64,000 nt of DNA. Origin: Aphrophora alni. Lineage: Eukaryota; Arthropoda; Insecta; Hemiptera; Aphrophoridae. The position numbers were made by a program, and so were the translations under genes. The notes beneath the pieces were generated by a model. That model saw only the letters and a list, made by a program, of their open reading frames with translations, was not told the DNA's origin and made no database searches. The stretch covers positions 81,616,890 to 81,680,889 of the forward strand of contig OY740774.1 of assembly GCA_963513935.1 (NCBI GenBank), given 5' to 3'. Shown in pieces: positions 54,801 through 64,000 of this stretch (position 1 is the stretch's first letter; each line of letters starts with the position of its first letter).

Positions 54801-56357
54801 AGATTGCCATATTCCAAAAGACATGGCATATCAAAGCTGAGTCACCAATGAATGAAGTGATTGGAGGAGATAACTTATAATAAATCAAAATTATAAGACT
54901 TGTAGGGTAAAGACATGCATGAGTGTATTATTTTTGTGTTTCACTTTCATTCCTTTTATGACAACAGAGACATTTTAAATAAAACCATTCCAATCTAAGA
55001 TCTGAGATTCTTTAAAACTAAGAATCACCGTTAGACGATTGCAATTATTACTATTTTAAACTTATCAGTACTTAAAAAACAACAATTAAGTTATTGAAAC
55101 TGTCAGAATGTCTAAGTACCATACTGTTAACTTAAGAATCTCAATTACGTTTATTATATCTTTTATTAGTACTTTGCTGCTATTACTAAATTAAATCAAT
55201 TACATTGCCACTTAAAAAATAAGGTTTTTAAACCAAATAATACAAACAGTAGACTTTGATGCTTGAATGTTTTAATAAATTCAATAAATTGTTCTAGTCA
55301 ATTTGTTGTGGGTAATACCTAATGTGTGATGTGACAAAGAAATATTCATTGACAAAGAAGTAACAGTATACAATATTTCGGCTACCATACAATTGAACAA
55401 AACACCATACACTGAGAGAAATAACAAAAGTAAATGATTTTGGATGGCTAGTTTTTTCCATACTCACTGCTTTATCTGAAAAACAGACCTTTATACTTAT
55501 CACTGGTGGGCTTATGTGGCGGGTTACCCATTTACTAGAAGCATTAACAATCTTCGGACTACTGTTAATATTAATCTTATTAACTTTGAAGCATAACTTA
55601 TATAAAAGTTACATGAATGTTTATCAAGTTTTAGTGAAAATCACAGGGAACAAAACAGTATAAATGTTATGTAAATAATCAATTATTTCATTTTTTCGTA
55701 CATGAAAATCGGAAATGTTTTTATTTATAACCATCAAAAATCTTCCTCCAGGAAAGTTTGAAGAAACTGTTCAATTTACATTTTTAATACAATTTATATT
55801 TGACTTTTAAATTTATTTTTTTTATATACAACTTTATGCCTTGTTCACATCTTTATATTTATTACTTTTGAATGTGCGTTATATTCCTTATCTGAACATC
55901 CTTGTCTATACCTTGGCATAGTTTTGAGTGGTTGTCATTATCGCTAAAAAATTTAAAAAAATCTAGCTCTACATGCTTTATTTGACTTGGTTCCAAAGAA
56001 CCTATTCCTATAATGATTCATAGATACATTTCGCCATAACTGCGTAAGAAAGAGATAAATTGCCATATTATTAGTTAAAACAAGGGTTTACTCTGCTCTG
56101 TGAATTACACTTTTAGTTTAGGTTAATTTTATTGTTGTTAAAACTCAACTTTATTAAGGAATATTGTTATTTTTGTTGCAGGTATCGAAGCAGTGTCTTA
56201 GTACTAACATTTATAGCATATACGACCTACCATGCATCAAGAAAACCAATTAGTGTCGTTAAGGCGATTCTTCATCGTAACTGCTCTGCATTGAATCCAG
56301 GAGATATCATTATAGATGATACCAACAGAGATACATGGTGTGATTGGGCACCGTTCA
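35241..56357 (+). CDS. SLC37-type sugar-phosphate exchanger, N-terminal part (2 exons, runs off right edge)
   Basis: Exon 1 (35241-35338) and exon 2 (56182-56357) join in phase (TG+G = Trp) to 91 residues. After a short basic cytosolic N-terminus (RITDKCCPRRTFNRNLW), YRSSVLVLTFIAYTTYHASR forms transmembrane helix 1, ending in the SRKPISVVK signature. A loop follows with NCS (possible N-glycosylation) and WCDWAPF, conserved at the same place in SLC37A1/A2. These major-facilitator proteins exchange glucose-6-phosphate for phosphate across the ER membrane. The remaining ~10 helices lie beyond the window; no further exon was seen to 64000. SLC37A1/A2-like is inferred from the WxxWAPF block. Confidence 0.9.
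35339..37221. other. SLC37-like intron 1, no feature seen
   Basis: AT-rich, with the palindrome-containing motif AGGCCTA recurring (about 35562, 36394, 36445, 36824, 36880, 37050). No coding exon or element end recognised. Confidence 0.5.
37222..38250 (-). repeat. LINE-type 3' end, copy A
   Basis: Diverged direct repeat of 59655-60560. Shared minus-strand blocks include TTACAAACTCTATTTCATTA, GAAGGCAATGAATGAATTA, TTTGATGATTG and, at the terminus, TTGTATTTGTGCACGGCTAT followed by (TA)n. The polarity suggests a retrotransposon 3' UTR ending at 37222. Upstream reading frames are too decayed to assign a clade. Confidence 0.55.
38251..39424. other. SLC37-like intron 1, no feature seen
   Basis: AT-rich; nothing recognised apart from scattered TAGGCCTA motifs. 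Confidence 0.5.
39425..40110 (-). pseudogene. Decayed mariner-class element
   Basis: The plus-strand edge reads AGAGTGAACCAAAAATAGGTGG, an end seen on arthropod elements of this class. The minus strand contains, with many stops, SRNLYTKKLVQNVDSYINCN and GEIFEHL, resembling the C-terminal R-x-x-x-C-x-x-x-NG-x-HFEHL of those transposases, and upstream DDPNSHLHLNEIE. No second end was located. Confidence 0.35.
40328..40710. repeat. ~105-bp unit repeated three times
   Basis: Units start at about 40328, 40431 and 40605; each contains GTAAAATATC-TT-AA, TAAA-TATGAT--A-AAA--CTCT, GT-TT-TAGTAAA-TACCAAGAT. Unit 2 is the most diverged and about 80 bp of unrelated sequence separates it from unit 3. Confidence 0.75.
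40761..40836. repeat. Imperfect hairpin, 31-33 bp arms
   Basis: TTTTGCATATTCTCGACCAT...TTTGAAGTGC pairs with GCACTTCAAACATATGGTCT...CATGCAAAA around a 12-base loop. Probably a foldback end of the element holding the tandem repeats. Confidence 0.7.
40837..42790. other. SLC37-like intron 1, one dispersed repeat copy
   Basis: 41510-41600 is another copy of the GAGTCTAAGTGGTTTTTGGA repeat (see 27270). 41640-41890 shows the TTCATTAAAATTTTGATAGA-type block seen near the right window end. No exon seen. Confidence 0.45.
43672..44840. mobile_element. piggyBac-like element, internally deleted (1.17 kb)
   Basis: Flanked by TTAA on both sides (43668-43671, 44841-44844), the obligate piggyBac target. 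Ends are inverted: left CACGTTAAGTGCCA, right (reverse complement) CATGTTAAGTGCCA. Subterminal GGCCGATCGG motifs occur at both ends (43736-43745; 44595-44604 as GGCCAATCGG; 44671-44680). It contains the end of a transposase on the minus strand. Confidence 0.85.
44190..44516 (-). pseudogene. piggyBac-like transposase C-terminal fragment
   Basis: Encodes KRDRRGNVKPLAITEYNEQK, TGIDVADQMSSYNSAVQKTL, RWYHKVAEHLLFGTCIVNAW, LAYK. The order P-x4-Y/D-YN-x3-G-x-D-x-x-DQ-x-x-Y-x6-RWY-K-x3-HLL is the conserved piggyBac/PGBD4 tail. The catalytic core is missing, so this copy is non-autonomous. Confidence 0.85.
45565..45610 (-). ncRNA. Hammerhead-ribozyme-like motif
   Basis: Minus strand, 5' to 3': stem I strand ACAC, core CTGACGA, one unpaired A, stem II GCCG-loop GCTGTGAA-CGGC, core GAAA, stem III CAGC/GCTG with no loop, TA (cleavage position expected after the A), stem I return GTGT. 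All invariant core bases (CUGANGA, GAAA, UH) are present. Departures: an extra A at the base of stem II and a loopless stem III. Penelope-like elements are known to carry hammerheads with very short stem III. Activity is inferred only. Confidence 0.55.
45690..46065 (+). pseudogene. Penelope-like element, GIY-YIG endonuclease remnant
   Basis: The plus strand reads ACNDCDKVYIGQTGRSFTER, FKEHLPTHKNPLSRHKSNYA, EHLINTNHTYTDI, IIHNEKGRRLNVLEERIH. C-x2-C...YIGQTGR-F-x-R-x-KEH...YAEHL...H...N-VLEE is the Penelope-type GIY-YIG nuclease that follows the reverse transcriptase. Stops occur just before the first Cys and after RIH; no reverse transcriptase precedes it. The sequence upstream carries the oppositely oriented hammerhead-like motif, fitting the inverted terminal repeats known for Penelope elements. 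Confidence 0.75.
46155..46194. repeat. Hairpin after Penelope remnant
   Basis: TATAAAGTTTGTTATTCG and CGAATAAACTTTATA form a stem of about 15 pairs with a one-base bulge and loop TAAAAAG. Confidence 0.7.
46819..48245. mobile_element. Long foldback DNA element (~1.4 kb)
   Basis: Left arm CCGGGTGTTCAAAAAGTCCC, AGAACGGTTAAATAA, AATTGAACTATCTTTTTGTG, TTTTTATTACA, CCCTAAAACCAAAACTA; the reverse complement of the right arm has the same blocks in the same order (AAAGTCCCAGAAAGGTTAAA, AATTGAACTACCTTTTTGTA, TTTTTATTACA, AGAACCAAAACTA). Arms exceed 250 bp but are diverged. No ORF. The exact right end is uncertain. Confidence 0.6.
48246..52900. other. SLC37-like intron 1, no gene seen
   Basis: AT-rich with an (AT)n tract at 48826-48865 and a G13 run at 51061-51073. 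50616-50831 and 51038-51361 are short ORFs without recognised domains. At 52764-52780 TAACCTAACCTAACC is a three-unit stretch of the insect telomere-type repeat (TTAGG), common as an interstitial motif. Confidence 0.45.
53003..53191 (+). CDS. Hypothetical 62-codon ORF, possible lone exon
   Basis: Reads MSDRFRVEKGIGQTFIPRIR, DPPPMVSPGYYNPNSLLPGS, LYPHDGTKYK, then a less convincing tail. Its Pro/Gly/Tyr-rich, low-bias composition stands out from surrounding AT-rich ORFs, and SPGYYNP faintly recalls sperm-tail PG-rich repeats. It is in the large SLC37-like intron; no clear partner exons. Function unknown; could be chance. Confidence 0.2.
   Translation: MFCVTMSDRFRVEKGIGQTFIPRIRDPPPMVSPGYYNPNSLLPGSLYPHDGTKYKLLSFLNC
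53192..56181. other. SLC37-like intron 1, right part
   Basis: Mostly AT-rich. 53340-53627 (plus) and the opposite strand over 53400-53610 both stay open; the minus reading (ANAEVKYECRVTANKSSSPE, AKKKNRRLWNAAEKF) has charged, protein-like composition with one stop, possibly a decayed insertion. No identification. Confidence 0.35.
56182..56357 (+). CDS. SLC37-like exon 2 (first transmembrane helix)
   Basis: Acceptor TTTTTGTTGCAG ends at 56181; donor GTAAGT starts at 56358. Encodes YRSSVLVLTFIAYTTYHASR, KPISVVKAILHRNCSALNPG and DTWCDWAPF, ending one base into the next codon. Confidence 0.93.
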
Positions 56358-57481
56358 GTAAGTTTTCATTTTGTTTTAATAAATAAGGTTTTATTGTAGG
56401 AAATATGATATAATCTGACAATTCTGATAGTCTGGTGTGGTGGCAACTTTAAAAAATACAATTATTATGAGATGCCACCATTTTCTGTCAGTTATTGTGT
56501 CATGTGAACCCAGAATGACTTCTCATGTAACTTTCTCTAAGTTTTATGAAGTTCTTAAAAGTTATATAGTTATAAAATAAAGATTTGTTGGTACTTTTGG
56601 AAAATCCATATTAAAGAAAAAAAGTAATCAATACTTTTGTTTTTATTTAATTATACATGTTTCACATTTAGGCATCTTCATCCATTAAAAAAAAAACAAC
56701 AAAAAACTTATTATAAGTAACAAAAAAGAAGAAAGAGAACCTTTAACTGTTCGAATTGTAAAGAGATTTGTTTTTTTTTAAAGACCTTTCCTCTGTTATT
56801 ATTTAAATTTTATGTGGAAGACAATTGTGGAGGATAGCACCGAAAATTGTTGGTGATTCAGCAGTTTGAGCAAGCCTATGTTTTGAAATGCTTAGGTTGT
56901 ACATTTTCTTGGTGTTGGACTCTGGTCTGTTTCTGTGTGAAACTTAGAATACATTATAACACTCAAAATATAAATGGAAGGAAAAGTTAAAATGTCTAAT
57001 TTTTGAAATAGATAACGACTGGTAAATGTCCTAAATAGATAACACATGTAGTGGGGAAGTTTAGAAAACAGTTTTAATTTAATTTTTCATTTGAAGATTG
57101 TTTGTGCCATTCTTAACATTATATTTAATGCTTTGGAGCATTATTATAATGCTAATTCTTAGTTGGAACATTAACTGCTTTCAAACAGTCATTAACTGTT
57201 TTGAGTGACCACCATTTTAAAATGATGAATACATTTTTTTTAAATCTTGTATATTTATTGATTGATTTTTGTATAAAGAACTTTATTTCTAAATTATTAT
57301 ATATGTTTGGTCATAACTATGTAACAAACACTAAAAACAAACAGATGAGTGCCAAATGACAGGACCGACCTTGCTTTATTCGGTCAATAATTTGAATCCT
57401 GAATTTAATATTAAAGTAATACAAATGGAACAAAAAAGTTCAAAATTTAATACTTGAAATTTTCAGATTTTAATAGATCCA

Positions 57482-57967
57482 TTAAAAATATATTATACTT
57501 CTATCTCTGAAACCATCCTTCTGATTAGTAATGGGATCCTTCTTACATCCTTTAAAAGTCATTGGCCCTTCCTTATCTCCTTGAGTCATTGTCCTTCTGG
57601 TCAATCTTGCTTTTTCCTTTAACTTCTTCAATTTGGTTAAGTCTGCTGTAAATAAATGAAAACATATTATTCTTACAAGTATTCAAAAAGATAAAATCAG
57701 AATGCTGACATGGGTGAATTTAATGTAACCTCATCTACTATTTATGACTTACAAAAACAAAAGAAAATTTACAACAGTTCCTATAGTATCAAGATTCACC
57801 ATATAAACAAAAAAATAGTCATGGAGATAAAATGTCACATACACATTGTCTTGATCATTACACGTTGTCTTGATCATAGTCTTTAAGAAAATTTAAAGAT
57901 CCATCCCACCTCATAGTCTTTTCCATTCTCTTGACAGGAAGTGTAAAGTTGTAATTTTCCGTTAACT
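57482..57967 (-). other. Two candidate exons of an unidentified minus-strand gene
   Basis: 57967-57863: after acceptor ATATTAACAG the frame reads LTENYNFTLPVKRMEKTMRW, DGSLNFLKDYDQDNV. 57645-57482: after acceptor ATTTATTTACAG it reads DLTKLKKLKEKARLTRRTMT, QGDKEGPMTFKGCKKDPITN and stops at 57482. Both are Lys-rich but not AT-noise-like and both follow good acceptors. However, the phases of the obvious donors do not join these frames, and no homologue is recognised. Confidence 0.25.
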
Positions 57968-58763
57968 CTGTTAATATAAAAATTAATAAAAAACCAAAGG
58001 TTGAATTTTTGAGTGTTTCCTAAAAGGAATGTTTAGTTTTTTTTTTGGGTTTTTTTACAATATCAGTTCTTGATATGAATATCTTCTGTGTTTGGAGGCA
58101 TAATATCTCAGTCAGTTTTCATAGTATTGAAATGGAAAAAAAAGGGAATTGTGTGCTCTATAGAAAGGTAGCAAGAGAATTTTGGTTTAAATACATATTT
58201 TTTTTATATTATTGCAAGAAATTTAAGTGTTTGTACAATTTTATTATTTTTCGTTAGATTTAAACTTTCAAAGCACTGTGGCTCTGTTATTTTTCAATAT
58301 ACACAAAATATTTTAAAAGTAAATTGTACATCATTTAAATCTAATAAAAATGCTTGTAACAATGTTCTGTTGTTACTTGTCACAACTATTTTTTGTTTTA
58401 TCAGCAAACAATCTATAGAACTCTGGAAAACCCATGATTTAAATCATTTTTTATTTTCAAACTCATGCATCGTGGTTAATTTTTAATGTTAAACAATATT
58501 TCTAAAACAAAAATGTAGCCCTTTTCTATCTAGTTCAATAGGTTTCTTTATTAACACCCAAATATTCTCTCTCAGTTTCTCAAATTTATTCAATTTTATC
58601 ATAGATAACTGTTGACAGTATATACAATTTTCAATATAAAATTTTAACTTCGAAAAATAAAACATATTGATAACTTTACGTTATAAAAATTTAACGCCTT
58701 GACTTTTTAAATAAAATTGATATTTACAGAGTTAACAGAAAAATAGGACATCCATTTTTCTTG

Positions 58764-58780
58764 GGGGGGGGGGGGGGGTG
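58764..58780. repeat. Poly(G) run
   Basis: About 17 consecutive G in an otherwise AT-rich region. Similar shorter runs are at 20694-20705 and 51061-51073. Confidence 0.95.
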
Positions 58781-59654
58781 GAAAATGGATTTTTCTTAAA
58801 TAATATCAAACATAATAATTTGTCCTTAATGCAATAAACGGTGATTTTTATTGCCTAAAGCATTGTTTTTATTGTTAATGACCCCCGGTTCAGTTTTATA
58901 AGAACGATTTATTGAATGTATAAACACACAAGATGCGACATCTACTGTTCACATAACCCTTACTTTTTTGTGTGGAAAATATTTATCTATTCTTTACTAA
59001 TCAGTTCGAGACTTTTAGATAATTCATCTACGTTTCTTATCATTGTCTATTGTTTTATTTTTTATTAAACTTGAGTGTAATTAAATTATATTGGGTATTT
59101 TTCTTAATATCATTTAATTTTTTTTTTAGAGCTTAAAATTTTGAAAACAGATTTAAGTTGTCATTGTCATTAGTTTGTTTAATCGTCTTAAAATGGTGGT
59201 GGTGGGGGGTGGTCTATAAGAAAAGCTATCAATCAATGTGAATATGATATTTCAAAATGCACCACATATGTAATTAACAATCTTGAGCCTATGAATATTC
59301 ATTTTACAAAATTAGCGTCTTCATGAACAGTGCAAATTACCTAGTGTCTAAACGTTCCAACATTTTTAATATTCTTGAAATAAGTTCTTCCCCAGCAGGA
59401 AATGCTGTAATCAGTTTTTGAATGAATGAAAACAAAAGATATCCCTCAAAATCAATTTAGAACACACTGTTTTAAAATTATATTAAAAAAGAAAAACATA
59501 TAGGCAGGTATTTAGTATTTTAATATGAGGTTTCCAGAAAAGCTTGTCATATATTACAAATTATTATCACATTTGATATTTAAATTCTCACATAGCTTAT
59601 ATGTAGTACATTTTGTGATGGGTCAAAAATATGATAGAAATTCTTTACATTTAT

Positions 59655-60560
59655 TTATTTAGCTGTGAACAAATACAATGATTGTTATGACCATAGTCAG
59701 ATTACAATCTTACGAAGTATGTGTGGCAAAATTTACAGAGATAAAATGTTGAATAACAATAAATAAAAATCAAATAACAAATAAATAGATAATATAACAA
59801 AACAAATTAAGGTAATAAAATAGAGTTTGTAAATATTGAATTAAATAGAATAAATAACATAGATTATGACTTATGATAAAACAGAGTAACACTAATTCAT
59901 TCATTAGTTGCCTTCTTTTGATAACAATCATATAATTTCGTTGAATTTGTCCTAAACATAACACATGATACAATAGATTATGATTAATAATCATTACAAA
60001 AGCAATCATCAAAATAAATAATTTATAGCCTACTTAAGTACACTGATTTTTCAAATAGCCTACTCCACTATTGAATCTTATTTTTTATGGAGTTACTGTT
60101 TTCTGCTTGGATTTAAACTTATTTATGCTATTACTTCTACCCTAATCAAAATTTTAAAAAGGATGAATATACTTATTTATCCTTATTAGACATAAAATAA
60201 TTTACATGACATTTTTTATTAAGTGCTTTTTTTAAACCAAACAAAACAATAGAGAATACTAGAAACTAAAATTGTTTGTTCTATTTTTTTTAGTATTATT
60301 GAATCCATGAAAAAATATGGCACCAATTTCTTGTTTTTCCTTCCAATTTTATTGAAAATTTAATAAGCTAATTGAATTAGGTCTACACTTCTCACTTGTT
60401 TTATTACTTAGTCTAATCATATTATTTATAGCTTACTATTTTGATCGTTTTCAAATTATGATTCTATCATCCAAAAGAAGACAAATTTCAAACACCTTCA
60501 AAATTTACATCTTTTCATATACGGTATACCTTGTTTTTTTTAGTAGTTCTAATTGTGTTT
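59655..60560 (-). repeat. LINE-type 3' end, copy B
   Basis: Diverged direct copy of 37222-38250. On the minus strand it ends CATTGTATTTGTTCACAGCT followed by AAATAAATAAATG, a simple-repeat tail marking the 3' end at about 59645. Shared with copy A upstream: TTTTGAAGGTGTTT, TTTTCATGGxxTCAATAAT, AAAATTTGAAAACGATCAAA-like blocks. No intact ORF. Confidence 0.6.
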
Positions 60561-61011
60561 ATTTCTTACTCAATATGAAATTAATCCTAGAATGGATATC
60601 TACCAAAAAGTTACAGCAATGGAAAACATTAGTAAAGTTATGTTATGGTTATGTTAAAGTTATGTTATGTTAGTAAAGTTAGTTATGTAAAGTAAAACAT
60701 TACAACTAAAATAAAAATGTTATAAATATATTATTCAGGTGTGGAAGTTAATTGAAAAAATGGTGCACAATTAGATAATACACTTTTTTTCTACATAATA
60801 ATAATATATTTTTAAGAATTTTTTTGTACATTATAAGATATTTAAAATAAAGTTCCTATTTTTTAATGAAAATTTGTTGATACTGAAATAAAAATAAAGG
60901 AAGATTATTAAACAAATTTGCAAACCTAAATAGTAAACAATAATAGGTATCAAATTTCATATAATATTAATTTTTAATTCATTTATTTTCCCACTGCAAA
61001 GTTCTGTGGTT

Positions 61012-62110
61012 TAGATTCCGGTGGCATAATCGTGGCACATTTGTCCATTGTGCTCATTGCAGTAGGCTTGCAGGCACTGAACACGCTAGTTTGTTGTCAT
61101 CCGTCTCTTCTGATAGGGGCACAACTTGCAAATTGTCCTTCTATTGTTTGGGTTTGGTTGCTGAGGGATTGGTCTTTGCCTACCCATTCTCTTGTGAATG
61201 ACGTCAACAATGAGTGATTTCAATTCCTGTTGAATTGTTGGAATTTGTATTCTTCTTTCCAACCATAGCGTTACATATTCTCTGAACATCTTAAGTTAAA
61301 ACTTCTTCCTAGTGATAGGTTTTTCATTTTTCATTTTTAACATTCGGTTATATGTAATCCAGGAATTTATCCCACCCGTGTTTAGCATACCATAGAAAAT
61401 ACACATTGGCCACCGTCTGGTTTTCCGGGAACAGTTTACAACAGAGCACATTTGATCAAATGCACCTTTAGTTTCATTATAGTTTTCTATGATTGTGGGT
61501 TTTCCTGTGGCTGAGATTGTACCCTCTTCAACATGCATAGTAAAGAAGTTAATATGTATACAATTTCGTTTCATTTCACCTTATGTGATACAAGAGTGGA
61601 ATTGCCATCATAAAGAAATCTGATGTCTCCAGTAGGTCTCTTTTTAGGATTGATCATGCAATTGGGCAATTCAGGTTTATTCTCTGATTCTGCCTATGAT
61701 TGTTAGTTTATAAGGATCTTTTAACAAATCACTAGCAAGTGTTACACTGGTAAACCAGTTATCCATCATCAAATTCCTGTTTGTACTGTGATATGACCTT
61801 GAAAACTTTTTGACATAATATTGGCTAGCTGACATACCTATTGGTGTAGAACCTTTACACATATGGGGCTCAACATTAAGCATATACTTTGTGCTCACGT
61901 CTCAAACCATGACTATTTTAATACAGTATTTACAAGGTTTATTGGGTATAAACATCTTAAATGACCATCTGCCGCTAAAACCCAGAAGTTTTTCATCAAC
62001 GGTTAGTTATGGGTTTGGTTCATAATAATTCTAGACACATTTTTCAATAAAATTGTTCTATAATTCTCTGATTGGAGCAAACTTCTCATTTTAAATAAAT
62101 TTACTTAGCT
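61012..62110 (-). pseudogene. piggyBac transposase, second family, decayed
   Basis: Minus-strand order: FAPIRELYNNFIEKCV, LTVDEKLLGFSGRWSFKMFI, PNKPCKYCIKIVMV, STKYMLNVEPHMCKGSTPIG, STNRNLMMDNWFTSVTLASD, LLKDPYKLTIIGRIRE, KPTIIENYNETKGAFDQMCS, CSRKTRRWPMCIFYGMLNTG, LKSLIVDVIHKRMGRQRPIP and a Cys/His tail (CKLCPY...VQCLQAYCNEHNGQMCHDYA). This follows piggyBac from the DDE region to the C-terminal zinc finger. Stops and frame changes occur (for example MV-stop-DVSTKY near 61905, and near 61575-61680). TTAA-flanked ends were not located. Confidence 0.88.
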
Positions 62111-63329
62111 CAGATAATGTAATTCAAAATAAAAGTTAGTTTCTTACTGTTAAACGAATCCTTATCCTGGGTTGTCATGTTACAGCTGTTTCATGAATGA
62201 TTACATTATCAAACACTGTACACGAAACACATATTAAATGTCAAAAAATACACAGTTCACATTTAATTCTACGTCCATTCGAACGTCATCATAATTAATA
62301 AATAACATCATAAAAAACAAGTAAGTATTCATAAATCATTTTCCTTGTTGGCCATCTGAACACACAATTATTTTTAAATGTTCAAATATATGATGTTTTT
62401 TATTAATATGACAACTTTCATTTAAAAATTAAATTGTTTAAATTGATAGGGGGGGGGATTCTACCTATAAGAAATAAATAAGGGAAGATAAATGAGTAAC
62501 AAAGAAACTTTTTTTTCTCCTCTAAAAATAGTATAAGGACTTTTTGGGTGATAGCAATTAATATTATTTTTGGTTTTGTAATGTGTGAGAAAGTTAGTTT
62601 AATGTTTTTCCATTTATTATTATTTTTTTTTTAAATTGAGTTTTTGTCTGAAAAATGAGATACTTTAGAAATATACACTTAGGCCATATTAAATCTTGTA
62701 ACATATAGGGTACTTTATATTAATAAATATTGAAGTTAACTTGCCAAATTGTATATAATTATAATAAAACTTGAACATATTTTTTTACAAATAATATGTT
62801 TAACTATAAACATATTATAACAGTTATAGTTTGTTTATTATAGCTCATGCATCACTGAAGATGGCGATATTGCTGTTGAAACAGGTTCAACATAATAAAC
62901 ATATTATTTATGAGAAATTATATTCAAGTTTTGTTTTAATTCTGTACTACTTATATTACAATAAATGGGTTGTATTATTATTGTCTTGTTTTTTATTTGG
63001 TTCTATTTTCAACTAAGCAATCATTGTCATGTTTAATAAAACACTTGCACAACTGTTACTGTTTTCTTATCAAATCAGCCCATTGCGCCCACTCTGTCTA
63101 TTATCAGTTTAAATATTGAAAATCATCTAGGCCTAAATACAAGAGCTTCACTTGAAACATGTGGTAGTTAGCAATGAGTTGTATAATCTATTTGTAATTG
63201 TTACTACACTTTAAATGTCTCTATTTTATAATATTTTTGAATTGGGTACTATAAAATATAAAATGTATAAAAAAGTCTAAATAAATAAAAAAGTTAATAA
63301 ACAATGCTTAATATATAAAATTGAGCGTA
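62111..63329. other. Intronic sequence right of piggyBac, one ribozyme-like motif
   Basis: AT-rich. 62833-62900 holds a second CTGAAGA...GAAAC motif (see findings): 9-bp outer stem GTTTATTAT/ATAATAAAC, stem II TGGC/GCTG around GATATT. No gene recognised. Confidence 0.35.
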
Positions 63330-64000
63330 ATAGACAGCGGTCTAATTTTTGATTTTTGACAATTTGTCGTCAAGTGTTATATTTTTGACTTGGGATTTTG
63401 TACACGGCTTTGTGTCATCAATTTTCACAATTAATTTGAAAGAAATAGGATGAATCGATTTTTAGAAATTACATATTTTATAACATGCAGATTTTTTGTT
63501 TTTACTGACTCGCGAAATGGAATTTTTTGAAAGATGGTGATCAATAGATGGGGTTTGGAGGCTATACGAAGCAAAATGTGATCAAAATCGTTGGACCTGA
63601 TTCTGAGAAAATAATAATTTTGTGTTTTTTGCAGCTACTTTTTATAATTAAAAAAAATATATATTTACTTCTTTGGCTGTTATAAAAATCTGTAATTTTT
63701 CAAAATCGGCTATATCGATTTCATTCAAATTTTAGTGAAATGTGAGGATTAATGACCCAACCATGTGCAAAATGATAAGTGAAAAAATATTACATTTCAG
63801 GAATAATGTGAAAAATTATCTTGACCACAATAATTAAAAGTATGATTTTAATGAATTACCTTTATTCTGAGGATATGTTATGGCACAAGGGAAGCAAATT
63901 TGGTCCTTTATTTAAATATATTTTCAAGGACGGCAGCCATGGTTCATTTTCATTTTTTTATTGACAACTACCGAACCGACATTTTTTTGTGACAGTTTTT
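63330..64000 (+). repeat. Dispersed repeat, most complete copy
   Basis: Blocks shared with 9270-9340 (AAAATCGTTG, GAGAAAA-ATTTTGTGTTTT), 10400-10545 plus 11251-11345 (TTTTAGTGAAATGTGAGGAT, ATGTGCAAAAT, GACAACTACCGAACCGACAT) and 23740-23880 in part. Non-coding; extends past the window edge. Family not identified. Confidence 0.5.

Noticed and set aside
56358..64000. SLC37-like exon 3
   Set aside because: I looked for the next conserved transmembrane segment after WAPF and found no matching open block with splice sites.

Overview
The window reads as intron-rich, AT-rich, transposon-dense animal nuclear DNA, most likely from an insect and plausibly a hemipteran. The lineage is inferred from the conserved gene sequences, the mix of mobile elements (pogo/Tigger, mariner, piggyBac, Merlin, Harbinger-type MITE, Ty3/gypsy, non-LTR and Penelope-like) and a short TTAGG-type repeat. 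No species can be named from sequence alone. There are no bacterial operons, CRISPR arrays or rRNA genes.

Two host genes are supported, both incomplete, lying head-to-head about 15 kb apart. On the minus strand, five consecutive coding exons (20383 down to 1856) encode the N-terminal ~284 residues of the DEAD-box RNA helicase DDX1: the Walker A motif AETGSGKT and the inserted SPRY domain, with exon phases that join cleanly. The rest of the helicase core lies beyond position 1. On the plus strand, a 32-codon first exon (35241-35338) and a second exon (56182-56357), separated by a 20.8 kb intron and phase-compatible, encode the N-terminus of an SLC37-type sugar-phosphate exchanger. Its remaining exons lie beyond position 64000.

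The introns and the intergenic gap are mostly decayed mobile DNA. DDX1 introns hold mariner fragments, a tRNA-derived SINE, a Tigger MITE (8723-9114), a Merlin element with an 8-bp target duplication (10554-11242), and a nest in which a 2.2 kb Tigger element (16972-19173) and a Harbinger-type MITE (16036-16566) both sit inside a third TA-flanked element (15751-19432). The intergenic gap holds simple arrays of (GA)n and (CT)n, a LINE C-terminal fragment, a chimeric stretch in which a Ty3/gypsy integrase fragment is interrupted by a solo LTR and carries a tandem duplication, a 5'-truncated non-LTR retrotransposon with an intact YADD reverse transcriptase block, an 891-bp near-perfect palindrome, and a small family of unrecognised repeats that share a conserved reading frame and end in (TA)n. 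The long SLC37 intron holds two LINE-type 3' ends in direct orientation, a TTAA-flanked piggyBac remnant nested in another inverted-repeat element, a Penelope-like GIY-YIG endonuclease remnant beside an oppositely oriented hammerhead-ribozyme-like motif, and a long foldback element. A decayed piggyBac transposase lies near the right end.

The most promising leads for something new are the (TA)n-ended repeat family with frame-level conservation (27.6-33.5 kb), the hammerhead-like motifs at 45.6 kb and 62.8 kb, and the palindrome at 32.3-33.2 kb. None of these could be tested here by database search or folding software.
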